64,000 nucleotides of DNA from Candidatus Gastranaerophilales bacterium (lineage in GTDB: Bacteria > Cyanobacteriota > Vampirovibrionia > Gastranaerophilales > Gastranaerophilaceae): the NCBI GenBank assembly GCA_944324915.1, contig CALUYD010000004.1:1-64000 (forward strand). The letters run 5' to 3'. This document shows, one piece after another, positions 26,598 to 35,911 of the stretch (positions are counted from its first letter, which is position 1; the number at the start of each line of letters is the position of its first letter). The notes beneath the pieces are model-generated. The model was not told the DNA's origin and ran no database searches. It was given only the letters and a program-made list of their open reading frames with translations. The position numbers and the translations under genes were made by a program.

Positions 26598-27251
26598 TTA
26601 AACGTATTTTTCAACAACTCTTGCTAAAATTCCATTGATAAATGAAGGAGAATCATCTGTCGAATATTTTTTAGCTAATTCCAGCGCTTCATCTATAACC
26701 ACTTTATGAGGAGCGTCTTTAATAAAAGCAATTTCTGATATTGCAATTCTTAAAATATCTTTGTCGATTTTAAAAATTCGCTCAATATCCCAGCCAAAAG
26801 CAAATTCGCTAATCATTTTATCAATTTCTTCTTTGTGATTTTTATATGTTGAGCAAATTTTAATTATATATTCTTGAACATCTTCTTGATTTGATAAAGT
26901 TGATAATTCAGCAATATCAAGCGCAGAAAGTGTTTTGTCCGCTGCTTGCAATAAAACATCAATTTTTGCTTCAAAATCTGATGTCATAGGGATTGCAACA
27001 GGTATATTTTCGCAATCAATCGGACGAGAAAGATTATCCTCGTGATTATTTTCAAATTCTATGATTTGATTTTTCAATTCGTTTAATTCAGAAACACAAA
27101 GTGAAACTTCATCATAAGAGGATGAAACCAATGTTCTAACTGATTTTAAAACAATTGAAGAAAAATCTTCTTTTTTATATTTTTCTAAATTTTTATCTAA
27201 TTGAGAGAATAATATTAAAGCTAATTCTCTACTTGCTCTTCTTGCTTGCAT
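26598..27251 (-). CDS. nusB: Transcription antitermination factor NusB
   Basis: An all-helical RNA-binding factor that acts with NusE in rRNA antitermination. The start RRASRELALILFSQL and the C-terminal half (DKDILRIAISEIAF, APHKVVIDEALELAKKYS, FINGILARVVEKY) match the family. At 217 aa it is longer than the usual 140-160 because of an insert around residues 40-110. The ribosome site is aagga. Confidence 0.92.
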   Translation of the reverse strand: MQARRASRELALILFSQLDKNLEKYKKEDFSSIVLKSVRTLVSSSYDEVSLCVSELNELKNQIIEFENNHEDNLSRPIDCENIPVAIPMTSDFEAKIDVLLQAADKTLSALDIAELSTLSNQEDVQEYIIKICSTYKNHKEEIDKMISEFAFGWDIERIFKIDKDILRIAISEIAFIKDAPHKVVIDEALELAKKYSTDDSPSFINGILARVVEKYV

Positions 27252-27283
27252 TATTAATTCCTTTTTTGTTGTGAGATAAATAA

Positions 27284-27289
27284 ATTATA
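27284..27289 (-). promoter_or_regulatory. Putative -10 box of nusB-ftsY-comEC
   Basis: TATAAT on the minus strand, about 32 bases before the nusB ATG, with an aagga ribosome site between. The -35 is not clear. Confidence 0.4.
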
Positions 27290-27307
27290 TTTTAAAAAAA
27301 CCTAATT

Positions 27308-28375
27308 TCATAGAGTTTTTTTAACAATCTCAACATATTTTTTCATAATATTTTCTTTTGTATATTTTTTTATATCATCAAGAGCATTTTTAGAAATTTC
27401 TTCTTTATTTATTAAATTAATTTTTTCTAAAACCTCTTTTATAGCTTGAATATCAGGATTAATCAAAAAACCGTTTTTATTGTTTTCAATAATTCCATCT
27501 ATACCTGTATTATTAACTCCAACTACGATTAAACCTCTTGAAAGTGCTTCAAGATAAGATATTCCAAATGTTTCATTTATTGATGGCAATACAAAAACAT
27601 CATTTTCATCCAATTTTTCCCATATTAAATTATGCTCAATGAATGGATAAATCTTGATTTTATCATCCAAATTATATTTTTTAATTAATTTTTTTAATTT
27701 TTTATATTCAACACCTTCACCGTAAATTGAATATTCATAATTAAAATTAACTTCCAATAAGGCTTTAATTACTAAATCAATATTTTTTCTTTTAATTAAT
27801 TTTGATAGTGTAATTATTTTTAATTTTTTATCATTAAAAATTTTATTAGCTAAAATATTTTTTTCTTCAACAAAAGAAGGCAAAATAAAATCAGCGTCTA
27901 ATTTTTCATATAAAAATTTATTCCTTGCTCCAATTAAATTAGAATTTTTAAGAGAATTATATAGCCTTTTTTTAAAATAAAAAGAATATTTAAAATCAGA
28001 TAAAACCTTATAATCGCTTTGATGAATTATTGAAATATGAGGAATTTTGAGCTTTTTATTAATTAAATCCGCATAAATATGACCACAAGGCATATGAGAA
28101 ATAATTAAATCAAATTCATCTTCTAAGTAAGATATATCATCATCAAAAAAAGGCAAAATAAAATTTTTATTATATATTTTTATATCGTTTCTAAAATAAA
28201 TTCCGTTTTTTATTACTTTATGTTTTCTTAAAATCGTATTAAATAAAAAATTAGGTCGAATTACGCAAACAAAATGACCTAAATTTTTAAATCCTAAAGC
28301 AAAATCTTCAACAATTTTTGGAATTGTTTTATCCTCAACTAAAGGGTATAAATCGCAAATAAAAAGAATTTTCAT
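27308..28375 (-). CDS. Glycosyltransferase family 4
   Basis: A GT-B enzyme that adds a sugar from a nucleotide donor to a glycan or lipid acceptor. The N-terminus MKILFICDLYP is the first Rossmann strand. The C-terminal donor domain has LSKLIKRKNIDLVIKAL near residue 190, then FVLPSINETFGISYLEALSRG with the E-x7-E-like motif near 270. The acceptor is unknown and no polysaccharide cluster surrounds it. There is no Shine-Dalgarno sequence; a perfect -10-like box lies six bases upstream. Confidence 0.88.
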   Translation of the reverse strand: MKILFICDLYPLVEDKTIPKIVEDFALGFKNLGHFVCVIRPNFLFNTILRKHKVIKNGIYFRNDIKIYNKNFILPFFDDDISYLEDEFDLIISHMPCGHIYADLINKKLKIPHISIIHQSDYKVLSDFKYSFYFKKRLYNSLKNSNLIGARNKFLYEKLDADFILPSFVEEKNILANKIFNDKKLKIITLSKLIKRKNIDLVIKALLEVNFNYEYSIYGEGVEYKKLKKLIKKYNLDDKIKIYPFIEHNLIWEKLDENDVFVLPSINETFGISYLEALSRGLIVVGVNNTGIDGIIENNKNGFLINPDIQAIKEVLEKINLINKEEISKNALDDIKKYTKENIMKKYVEIVKKTL

Positions 28376-28381
28376 TCTATT

Positions 28382-28410
28382 ATAATAATTGCGAATTAAA
28401 AAATTAACAA
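28382..28410 (-). promoter_or_regulatory. Putative leaderless promoter of the GT4 gene
   Basis: On the minus strand: TTGTTA (28410-28405), 17-base spacer, TATTAT (28387-28382), six bases, ATG at 28375. No ribosome site. Confidence 0.5.
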
Positions 28411-28413
28411 TGA

Positions 28414-28737
28414 TTATCTTATTAAACTCTTTGTTAAATTATAAACTATCTCAAGTTTATATGGATTATTGCCAATTTCAGAAATATTTTTATATATCAT
28501 TTTTAATAATTCATCTGAATCTTTATAAGAATTTGTCGCAAATAAATCTTCAAGCTCGATATTAAAAACACTAAGGACTTTTTCTAAAGTATCGGATGTT
28601 ATAAAATTTTTTCCAAGTTCAATACTGCTTAATGCTCTTTGCGAAATATTTAATAACTCAGACAATTTTTCTTGAGTGTATCCATTTTTTATTCGCAAGT
28701 TTTTTATTTGTTTTCCTAATTCTTTTTTTATGTTCAT
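28414..28737 (-). CDS. XRE-family HTH regulator
   Basis: Residues 8-65 form a Cro/C1-type helix-turn-helix (IKNLRIKNGYTQEKLSELL, SQRALSSIELGKNFIT), followed by a short helical tail, 107 aa in all. No Shine-Dalgarno sequence is seen; GATAAT lies five bases before the ATG, so its mRNA may be nearly leaderless. It is divergent from the 28923 gene, in whose promoter region a perfect inverted repeat sits. Control of that gene or of itself is possible. Confidence 0.85.
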   Translation of the reverse strand: MNIKKELGKQIKNLRIKNGYTQEKLSELLNISQRALSSIELGKNFITSDTLEKVLSVFNIELEDLFATNSYKDSDELLKMIYKNISEIGNNPYKLEIVYNLTKSLIR

Positions 28738-28883
28738 TTACAATTATCAGTTCTTTTAATTATTTTTTTAGTATTCAAAAGTATTATATATAAAGTTTTG
28801 TAAAGCTGTAATGTATTGTTAATAGTTAATCATAGCTATTTAGTATTTTTAATTGTAAAAAAGTAGCAATTCTACATTCCAAC

Positions 28884-28909
28884 ATTTGTTTATAAATACA
28901 TAAACAAAT
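28884..28909. promoter_or_regulatory. Perfect 10-bp inverted repeat upstream of 28923 gene
   Basis: atttgtttat (28884-28893), 6-base spacer, ataaacaaat (28900-28909), directly followed by the aaaggagg ribosome site. It could be an operator for the adjacent XRE regulator or a 5' UTR hairpin that hides or protects the ribosome site. Confidence 0.5.
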
Positions 28910-28922
28910 AAAAGGAGGTTTT

Positions 28923-29426
28923 ATGGAAACAAACTTATGCAACTTAACACCAGCTCAAAGAAAAATCGGTCAAGCACAAGAAAAAATTAACAATAGAGCC
29001 GAACTAGCAGGAAAAACAGCTATTGGCGCAGCAGGTCTTGTAGGAGCGACTAAAGTTTTATCAGAAGCTGTAAACGTGCCAAAAATGAGAATGCCTGCAA
29101 TAACAAAGGGCATGGATAACTTTACTTCTGCAACCCGAGACGTAGTTAAAATTCACAGATTTCCAAATCATAGAATCAAAGATAAAATATTAAATAAAAT
29201 GAGCGAAGGCTTAGAAAAAGTATGGGAAACAACAAAATCATTCTATGATAAATCACTAAAAGATAAAGTTGATGATTTTATAAAAAATTTCAAAGAAGCA
29301 GATGCAGATCAAAAAGGAGCAGTTGTGGCAGTTTGCGCTCTTGCAACAGGATTTATAGTTTCAACAATAGTAAATGCTGTAAAATATCATGCAAAAGAAA
29401 AAGAAATAGAGCAAAAATACAACTAA
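28923..29426 (+). CDS. Hypothetical protein with one hydrophobic segment
   Basis: A 167-aa lysine-rich protein with a very strong ribosome site (aaaggaggt). It has a small Ala/Gly-rich hydrophobic stretch at residues 30-48 and a stronger one at about 133-153 (GAVVAVCALATGFIVSTIV). No signal peptide or known domain is seen. Its Ala/Gly segments and amphipathic helices resemble those of the 53923-55158 protein, which may mean a lineage-specific family. It is flanked by its own terminator and an upstream inverted repeat, so it is probably a single regulated gene. Confidence 0.75.
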   Translation: METNLCNLTPAQRKIGQAQEKINNRAELAGKTAIGAAGLVGATKVLSEAVNVPKMRMPAITKGMDNFTSATRDVVKIHRFPNHRIKDKILNKMSEGLEKVWETTKSFYDKSLKDKVDDFIKNFKEADADQKGAVVAVCALATGFIVSTIVNAVKYHAKEKEIEQKYN

Positions 29427-29444
29427 TAAAATCTTTTAATACTA

Positions 29445-29475
29445 AAAAGCGGTTTACAATAAAACCGCTTTTTTC
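29445..29475 (+). terminator. Intrinsic terminator after the 28923 gene
   Basis: aagcggttt (29448-29456), loop acaata, aaaccgctt (29463-29471) and a T run. Confidence 0.88.
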
Positions 29476-29551
29476 ATTTTTCATACAAATGTATTACAAG
29501 AAATTAGATAAATTGCGCTAAGATAAACATATCAATTAATTAGGTATAATT

Positions 29552-30355
29552 ATGGAATTTCATATCGGAGCGCATTGGACAGTTAATATTTTAGGAATGA
29601 ATGTACACTTAGATACATTGATTACTCTTTGGATTACAATGGCAATAATTATTTTCTTTGCCCTTATTGCAGTTGGAAATATTAAACTTGTTCCATCCAA
29701 AATTCAAGCAATTTTTGAAAATATCGTAACTATTTTCTCATCCCTTACAAAAGATATGGGAGATGAAGGCAAAAAGCATACTCCGATATTAATGACATTA
29801 TTTTTATTTATAATCACAGGTAATTTAATCGGACAATTACCTTGGAAAATATTAAATTTCTTCCCTCAAATTAAAGCAACACACGCCGAATTTGCTTCAC
29901 CAACAAACGACATAAATGTTACAGCAGGTTTAGCAATTATCGTTTTACTTTACTATATTATCTCAGGTATAAAAGTAAAAGGCATAGGTTACTTTAAGCA
30001 TTATTTCCAACCTGTTTGGTTTATGACACCGTTTAATATGCTTGAAGACGTTGTAAGACCACTAACGTTGTCACTCCGTCTTTTTGCAAATATATTGGCA
30101 GGCGAAATTCTAATTATGGTTTTAGGCGGATTAATCGCCTCTTTATTAGACCCCGTAAGCATTAGCGCATTTTGTCAAAATACATTAGGCGGAATTTTAC
30201 CAAGTTCTTGGGTATATAATATAAGCCTATTTTTAGGTTCATTATTACCCTTACCTATTATGTTTTTTGAATTATTCGTAGCATTCATACAAGCCCTTGT
30301 TTTCACACTTTTAACAAACGCATATATTCAAGGGGCAGTCGCAAAACATCATTAA
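29552..30355 (+). CDS. atpB: ATP synthase F0 subunit a
   Basis: The stator half-channel for ions in F1F0 ATP synthase. A polytopic 267-aa protein with the conserved region LTLSLRLFANILAGEI (essential Arg) near residue 176 and a C-terminal helix ELFVAFIQALVFTLLTNAYI. It is the first gene of the atp operon. No atpI precedes it. Confidence 0.95.
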   Translation: MEFHIGAHWTVNILGMNVHLDTLITLWITMAIIIFFALIAVGNIKLVPSKIQAIFENIVTIFSSLTKDMGDEGKKHTPILMTLFLFIITGNLIGQLPWKILNFFPQIKATHAEFASPTNDINVTAGLAIIVLLYYIISGIKVKGIGYFKHYFQPVWFMTPFNMLEDVVRPLTLSLRLFANILAGEILIMVLGGLIASLLDPVSISAFCQNTLGGILPSSWVYNISLFLGSLLPLPIMFFELFVAFIQALVFTLLTNAYIQGAVAKHH

Positions 30356-30376
30356 TAAAAAAAGGAGATACAGAAG

Positions 30377-30610
30377 ATGGATTTATCAGTAGTAAAATTT
30401 TTAGCAATGGGTATTGCAATTGGTTTAGGCGTACTTGGACCTGGTATCGGTCTTGCTATGGCAACTAAAGCAATTATCGAAAGTATTGCAAGACAACCTG
30501 AAGTAGAAGGTCAAATTTCAAAATATTTCTACATTGGCGCAGGTCTTATTGAAGCATGTGCTATCTATGCGCTATTGGTAGTTATTCTTATCGGTTTTGT
30601 ACTTAAATAA
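30377..30610 (+). CDS. atpE: ATP synthase F0 subunit c
   Basis: The rotor-ring proteolipid, 77 aa, two membrane helices joined by the polar loop RQPE (residues 39-42). The ion-binding carboxylate is E59 in GLIEACAIY. The Gln and Ser/Thr ligands of sodium-binding rings are not present (Leu and Ala/Cys instead), so a proton-coupled ring is expected. A strong ribosome site (aaggag) and a following hairpin suit its high required stoichiometry. Confidence 0.96.
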   Translation: MDLSVVKFLAMGIAIGLGVLGPGIGLAMATKAIIESIARQPEVEGQISKYFYIGAGLIEACAIYALLVVILIGFVLK

Positions 30611-30616
30611 ATTTAT

Positions 30617-30637
30617 AGTGGGGCATTTTGCCCCACT
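30617..30637 (+). promoter_or_regulatory. Strong intercistronic hairpin between c and b' genes
   Basis: agtggggca/tgccccact, a perfect 9-bp stem with a ttt triloop. It is not followed by a T run on either strand, so it is not a normal terminator. It probably blocks 3' exonucleases or marks a processing site, raising c-subunit mRNA over the following genes. Confidence 0.7.
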
Positions 30638-30660
30638 GATTAAAAAAAGGACTTTTAAAT

Positions 30661-31134
30661 ATGTTAATGCAAATCGATGGCACAATTATATTTGTTATAA
30701 TAAGTTTTTTAATTTTTCTTTTCATAATTAAAAAAATACTTTTTCAACCAATTACAAAAGTAATTGATGAAAGAAACAAGTTTTATGCAAAAAATTCAAA
30801 AATCGAAAACGATTCAAAAGAAAAATCAAAAGCCTTATTAGCGCAAAAAGAAACAATGCTAAATGAAGCAAGAATTGAAGCATCAGATATTTTAAGCAAA
30901 ACAAACGAAGAAGCTAAAAAAGAAAGCGAAAACACAATAAAAAAAGCTAAAAAAGAGGCTCTTGATAAAATCGAAGAAAATCAAAACACTTTAAATCAAG
31001 AAAAAATAAACGCCAAAACAGAAATAAAAAATGAAATAAATAATATTGTACAATCAATAGTTACAAAGATTTTAGGCGAAGAAACACAAGTAAATATAGA
31101 AGAAAATAAAATAAATCAATATTTAAAACTTTAG
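30661..31134 (+). CDS. ATP synthase F0 subunit b'
   Basis: An N-terminal membrane helix (IIFVIISFLIFLFIIKKILFQPI) followed by a long charged coiled coil, 157 aa. It is the first of two b-type genes, as in cyanobacteria and chloroplasts, where b' precedes b and they form a heterodimeric stalk. The ribosome site is aagga. Confidence 0.88.
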   Translation: MLMQIDGTIIFVIISFLIFLFIIKKILFQPITKVIDERNKFYAKNSKIENDSKEKSKALLAQKETMLNEARIEASDILSKTNEEAKKESENTIKKAKKEALDKIEENQNTLNQEKINAKTEIKNEINNIVQSIVTKILGEETQVNIEENKINQYLKL

Positions 31135-31146
31135 AGAAGAAAAACT

Positions 31147-31653
31147 ATGCAACCAACATTATTTGAACAAATTCTAAGCACAAATTTAATAAATTTTTTA
31201 ATAGTAATATCTACTTTAGTGTGGATATTTAAAAAGGCAAATCTTGGCGCTTTAATTGCCAATATGGCAGAAAATATAAGCCAAGAAATCGAAAAAAGTT
31301 CAAACAATGCTCAATTAGCTCTAAAAGAATATAAAAACACTAAAAAAGAAACTAAAAACACACCAAAACTTCAAGAAGAAATAATTTCAAACGCTAAAGA
31401 AACAGCGCAAAATTTAAAAGAAAAAATTGAGAAAAAAACAAATGCTCAAAAAGATGAAATTTTAAATTCAATCGAAAAAGTATTTTCAAAACAAAATGAA
31501 AAAATGAAAAAATTAACTGCAAATGAGATATATCTTGCTTGTGTTGATATGGCACAAGAACATATAACAGAAAAATTAGATGAAAATACACACAAAAAAC
31601 TAATAAATTTATCAATTGAAGAACTTGATAAAATCGAAGGAAGTCTATCTTGA
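31147..31653 (+). CDS. atpF: ATP synthase F0 subunit b
   Basis: The second b-type stalk subunit, 168 aa: a short N-terminus, membrane helix (about residues 13-30, LINFLIVISTLVWIF) and a lysine/glutamate-rich coiled coil. It follows b' by 12 bases and overlaps the TTG start of the delta gene by 4 bases. Confidence 0.9.
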   Translation: MQPTLFEQILSTNLINFLIVISTLVWIFKKANLGALIANMAENISQEIEKSSNNAQLALKEYKNTKKETKNTPKLQEEIISNAKETAQNLKEKIEKKTNAQKDEILNSIEKVFSKQNEKMKKLTANEIYLACVDMAQEHITEKLDENTHKKLINLSIEELDKIEGSLS

Positions 31654-32192
31654 ATAAAAATATTGACATAAAAAATCTAAAAGTTGCAAAAAGATACGCA
31701 AATGCGCTATCTCAAAGCGCTATGGATAATATCGATGAAATAGCTAATGATATGGCATTAATCAGAGAAGCAATTTTTGAAAATGAAGATTTCATAAATT
31801 TCTTTTCTCATCCGATTATTTCTCTAAAAGATAAAAAAAATACTCTTTTTGAAACATTAGAAGGAAAAATTAACGAAAAAACATTGAATTTTCTAAACAC
31901 TTTATTAGATGAAGGAAGATTTAATATTTTTAAAACAATATATGAATCTTTTAAAGAAGATGTAGACAATATCAAAAATAAACAAAGAGTTTATGTCACA
32001 AGCGCAATCGCACTTAGCGACAGTGAAAAAGAAAAACTTAAAAATAAACTATCTGAAAAACTTCAAAAAGATATAATCTTAAATTTTGAAGAAAACAAAG
32101 AAATTTTAGGCGGATTGTTGATTAAATTTGGGGATAAAGTTATTGATTTAACTCTCAAAGCAAAATTCAATAATCTAAGAAAAAATATTTAA
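31650..32192 (+). CDS. atpH: ATP synthase F1 subunit delta
   Basis: The OSCP/delta protein links the stalk to the top of F1. LKVAKRYANALSQSA at the start and the C-terminal ILGGLLIKFGDKVIDLTLKAK are family signatures; 180 aa. The start is TTG at 31650, overlapping the atpF stop, with a gaagga ribosome site upstream and no nearby in-frame ATG. Initiation is probably coupled to atpF termination. Confidence 0.93.
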   Translation: MNKNIDIKNLKVAKRYANALSQSAMDNIDEIANDMALIREAIFENEDFINFFSHPIISLKDKKNTLFETLEGKINEKTLNFLNTLLDEGRFNIFKTIYESFKEDVDNIKNKQRVYVTSAIALSDSEKEKLKNKLSEKLQKDIILNFEENKEILGGLLIKFGDKVIDLTLKAKFNNLRKNI

Positions 32193-32215
32193 AATAACTA
32201 AGAAAGGCAAAATAT

Positions 32216-33739
32216 ATGTCACCAACCATTAATAGTTCTGAACTTAGCGCAATTATTAAATCAAAAATCGAAAATTATTCTCAAAAATTAGAAGTAGATA
32301 ACATTGGAAACGTTATTGAAATTTCAGACGGCATTTCACGTGTTTATGGTCTTAAAAACGTTATGTCATCTGAGCTTGTAGAATTTGATGATGAAAATAA
32401 AACCCTTGGAATTACTCTAAACCTTGAAGAAGATAACGTGGGTGTGGTAATTTTGGGTGATTATACAGGAATTAAAGAGGGTATGAGCGTTAAATCAACA
32501 GGAAGAATTGCTTCAATTCCTGTTGGAGATAGCTTAATCGGAAGAATTATTGATCCTACCGGTGTACCAATTGACGGCAAAGGCGACATTGAAACAACAA
32601 AAACAAGACCAATTGAAAGAATTGCCCCCGGTATCATCGAAAGAAAATCCGTTCATGAACCCTTGCAAACAGGACTTAGCGCAATTGATGCTCTAACTCC
32701 AATCGGCAGGGGTCAAAGAGAACTTATTATCGGTGACAGACAAACAGGCAAAACTGCCATTGCAATTGATACAATAATTAACCAAAAAGGCAAAGATGTT
32801 ATTTGTATCTATGTTGCAATCGGTCAAAAAACATCAACCGTTGCTCAAATTGCGAAAACTTTAGAAGAAAAAGGTGCTATGGATTATTCAATAATCGTAT
32901 CAGCTACTGCTGATAATTCAGCACCGTTGCAATATATTGCTCCTTTTGCAGGTTGTGCGGTTGCAGAAGAATTTCTAGAAAACGGAAAACACGTTTTAAT
33001 TATATATGACGATTTAACAAAACACGCTCAAGCCTACCGTGCAATGAGCTTATTGTTAAAAAGACCACCGGGACGTGAAGCATACCCCGGGGATGTATTC
33101 TATCTACATTCAAGATTATTAGAGCGTGCTTGTAAACTATCTGATGAGCGTGGCGCAGGCTCAATTACAGCCCTACCAATCATCGAAACACAAGCAGGGG
33201 ACGTATCAGCATACATTCCAACAAACGTAATTTCAATTACAGACGGTCAAATTTTCCTTGAGTCAAATTTATTTAACTCAGGTCAAAGACCAGCGATTAA
33301 CGCCGGTATATCAGTATCACGTGTAGGTGGTGCTGCTCAAACAAAAGGTATTAAACAAGTTGCAGGGCAATTACGTTTGGATTTAGCTCAATATAGAGAA
33401 CTTGCTGCATTTGCTCAATTTGCTTCAGACCTAGATGCTGCAACAAAAGCTCAATTATTAAAAGGTGAAAAATTAACTCAAATCCTAATTCAGCCTCAAT
33501 ATAATCCTTTGTCAGTAGCTCAACAAGTTGCAATTCTTTTCTGCGGAAATGAAGGCTATGTAAATGATGTAGAAAATAAAGACATTCAAGAATTTAAAAA
33601 ACAATTCTTTGAATACTTTAGCGCAAACTGTACTCAATTAGAAGAAAAATTAAATGCAGGCGCTAAACTTGAGGATTCTGACAAAGAAGAATTAATCAAG
33701 CATATCAAGAATTTTAAAGAAAATATTTTTAAGGTGTAA
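32216..33739 (+). CDS. atpA: ATP synthase F1 subunit alpha
   Basis: The non-catalytic nucleotide-binding subunit of F1, 507 aa. P-loop GDRQTGKT at residues 173-180, with the alpha signature [17 protein letters not shown]. The ribosome site is aaagg. It is followed by gamma after 6 bases; the beta and epsilon genes are not in the window, as in cyanobacterial split operons. Confidence 0.97.
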   Translation: MSPTINSSELSAIIKSKIENYSQKLEVDNIGNVIEISDGISRVYGLKNVMSSELVEFDDENKTLGITLNLEEDNVGVVILGDYTGIKEGMSVKSTGRIASIPVGDSLIGRIIDPTGVPIDGKGDIETTKTRPIERIAPGIIERKSVHEPLQTGLSAIDALTPIGRGQRELIIGDRQTGKTAIAIDTIINQKGKDVICIYVAIGQKTSTVAQIAKTLEEKGAMDYSIIVSATADNSAPLQYIAPFAGCAVAEEFLENGKHVLIIYDDLTKHAQAYRAMSLLLKRPPGREAYPGDVFYLHSRLLERACKLSDERGAGSITALPIIETQAGDVSAYIPTNVISITDGQIFLESNLFNSGQRPAINAGISVSRVGGAAQTKGIKQVAGQLRLDLAQYRELAAFAQFASDLDAATKAQLLKGEKLTQILIQPQYNPLSVAQQVAILFCGNEGYVNDVENKDIQEFKKQFFEYFSANCTQLEEKLNAGAKLEDSDKEELIKHIKNFKENIFKV

Positions 33740-33745
33740 AAATAA

Positions 33746-34711
33746 ATGGCAAACCTAAGAAACATAAAAGACAGAATAAATAGCGTAAAAAATACTCAAA
33801 AAATAACTAAAGCCATGAAAATGGTTGCAGCAGCAAAAGTAAAAAAAGCGGAAGCCGCAGTTAAGGCTTCACGCCCTTTTACGCTTGAACTGTATAAAAT
33901 GTTTTGTTGGGCATATCAAGAAACTCTTAAAAATAAATGCGATAAAATCAACACAAAAAATTCGATTGAAAACTATCCTGCATTATTAGAAAAAAGAGAT
34001 GTAAAAAATGTCGCTATTGTAATTATTTCATCAAACAAAGGTTTAGCAGGGGCATATTGCGCAAATATTGTAAGATACAGTTTAAATCTTATCAAAAAAA
34101 TTATAGATGAAGGCAAAACTCCAAAAGTTTATTTAATAGGTCAAAAAGCAGTACCTGCAATAAAAACAGCACAAAAGCAACTTGATTTTGAAATCAAAAA
34201 AACATACGTTGATATTTTAGATGATATAAATTTATCTTCAGCCTATGAAATAGCTTCAATTTTAGCTGACGACTATATTAAAGGCGAAATTGACGAAATT
34301 CAACTTGTTGCAACAAGATACAAAAATATGATGACTTGTATTGTAGGCTCTTGGCAATTATTGCCTGCAATAATTAATGATAAAATCACTGAATTTAGAG
34401 ATGAAGAACTTGATAAAGAGTTAAATATTTCTCATGATTTACATGCAATTGAGCCATTAAGCGAATATATGCCTGATTTAAATTCTGTTTTAGCTCAAAT
34501 TGTTCCTATGTATATTACAAACATCATCTTCCAAGCATTCTTAGAAGCTCAAGCAAGCGAACTATCATCAAGAATGACAGCTATGAGCGCTGCAACAAAT
34601 AACGCTCAAGAAATGATTTCAACTTTAACTGTTGAGTATAATAAAGAACGTCAAGCAAAAATTACGCAAGAAATTACAGAAGTAATCTCTGGAGCAGGCG
34701 CTCTTAAGTAA
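33746..34711 (+). CDS. atpG: ATP synthase F1 subunit gamma
   Basis: The central rotor shaft. N-terminal helix NLRNIKDRINSVKNTQKITKAMKMVAAAK and C-terminal helix ending QEITEVISGAGALK are diagnostic. At 321 aa it is about 30 residues longer than the E. coli form. The extra length is split between about residues 60-75 and a region near 215-235. It does not look like the cysteine-bearing regulatory insert of chloroplasts. It abuts a convergent porin gene with no gap. Confidence 0.95.
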   Translation: MANLRNIKDRINSVKNTQKITKAMKMVAAAKVKKAEAAVKASRPFTLELYKMFCWAYQETLKNKCDKINTKNSIENYPALLEKRDVKNVAIVIISSNKGLAGAYCANIVRYSLNLIKKIIDEGKTPKVYLIGQKAVPAIKTAQKQLDFEIKKTYVDILDDINLSSAYEIASILADDYIKGEIDEIQLVATRYKNMMTCIVGSWQLLPAIINDKITEFRDEELDKELNISHDLHAIEPLSEYMPDLNSVLAQIVPMYITNIIFQAFLEAQASELSSRMTAMSAATNNAQEMISTLTVEYNKERQAKITQEITEVISGAGALK

Positions 34712-35899
34712 CTATAAAACAAATTGAGTACCTAATAAAATTCTATGTGAATTTTCTCTTGCTTCATTATCGCAATATATATAATTCAGCATAACACGAG
34801 CGCATTGACCTAAAATATACCAATTAATACCTGCTGTATATTCTTTTGTATTGTTATTTTTAATTGATTTATTAGAGTCAAAATCATCATAACGAAGCAA
34901 AAATTCTAATTTTTTTGTCAAACGATAAGCAAGAGTTAAATTATAGCCATAAGCTTCATTTGTAGTTAAGCCGCCGCCGCCGTTTGAGCCGTCAGCTTGT
35001 TGAAATTCAGCTAACATCCAAAATTTTTCTCTATAATATCGAATAGCACTAGATACTACTTGAAAGTCAACCGAATTTCTCTCCCCTTTTGAAATACCAC
35101 CACCAACATATAATTTACCGTATTTTTCTTCAATGTTTGCTAGTGGCTTTAAATCAATCCAAAGATTCCCCTCAACCCCTGGGAAAAATTCATAATAGCG
35201 AACATCAGAGCTAAAACCGCCAACTTCATAATCAACCCATTTATATTTACCGTCAACTTTAATACCTGTTTTTCGAACATTTGAAAAAGTTCTTGCTGTT
35301 TGGCTTCGCATTAAAAATGGGATTGTTTTAGCACTATTTCCGCCTTCATAACCCACTTGAGGTCTTGAAGCGCCGACTAAAATAGTATTATTTTTAATTC
35401 TTCCGGACTCAATAAATGCATCTAATATAAACCCATGAGAAAAATCTTCAAAAACATTTGGGGTTAGGTCAAATAATACGCTATAATTTTCTTTTTCGCC
35501 TTTGAATTTACCGCTCAAACCAACGTTTATTAATTGTACATCATTAGCAAAATCACTGTCGCTATCAGAAATAGATTCGCCCAGAGTATTAATTACATGA
35601 GTATGAAAAGTTGTATTTTTTATAATACCTCTATGAAATTCAGCGGTTAACTGTTTATCAAACATACCTTTTGAAGAATTTAGGTCATAATCCTTGGTAA
35701 TAATTGCTCTAAGAGCTTCTTTTGTATATGGACTTACTTTTTCTTCAGGCGCACGCTCTGATGGCTCAAGGATAATAGGCTTTTCAAACATATCCTCTTT
35801 TTGCTTATCATTAGGCGAGAAAATAATATCCTCATTCAATGCTAGAAGAGGATTTATTGTTAAAAACATAGAAAATATTAAATAAAAAAATCTTTTCAT
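34712..35899 (-). CDS. Outer-membrane porin, OprP/OprO-like
   Basis: A signal peptide (MKRFFYLIFSMFLTINPLLA) is followed by about 375 residues of alternating beta strands ending in a phenylalanine/valine-leucine terminus (GTQFVL), typical of outer-membrane barrels. The segment TAGINWYILGQCARVMLNYIY matches the C-terminal region of phosphate-selective porins O and P. The solute here is unknown. It starts 12 bases after the formate/nitrite channel gene on the same strand, so the pair may form an outer-plus-inner membrane route for small anions. It confirms a diderm envelope. Confidence 0.82.
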   Translation of the reverse strand: MKRFFYLIFSMFLTINPLLALNEDIIFSPNDKQKEDMFEKPIILEPSERAPEEKVSPYTKEALRAIITKDYDLNSSKGMFDKQLTAEFHRGIIKNTTFHTHVINTLGESISDSDSDFANDVQLINVGLSGKFKGEKENYSVLFDLTPNVFEDFSHGFILDAFIESGRIKNNTILVGASRPQVGYEGGNSAKTIPFLMRSQTARTFSNVRKTGIKVDGKYKWVDYEVGGFSSDVRYYEFFPGVEGNLWIDLKPLANIEEKYGKLYVGGGISKGERNSVDFQVVSSAIRYYREKFWMLAEFQQADGSNGGGGLTTNEAYGYNLTLAYRLTKKLEFLLRYDDFDSNKSIKNNNTKEYTAGINWYILGQCARVMLNYIYCDNEARENSHRILLGTQFVL

Positions 35900-35911
35900 T
35901 ATGATTTAGTT

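Noticed and set aside
30377-30610. Sodium-coupled c-ring
   Set aside because: The Gln of the first helix and Ser/Thr next to the carboxylate are replaced by Leu and Ala/Cys, so the sodium motif is not met.
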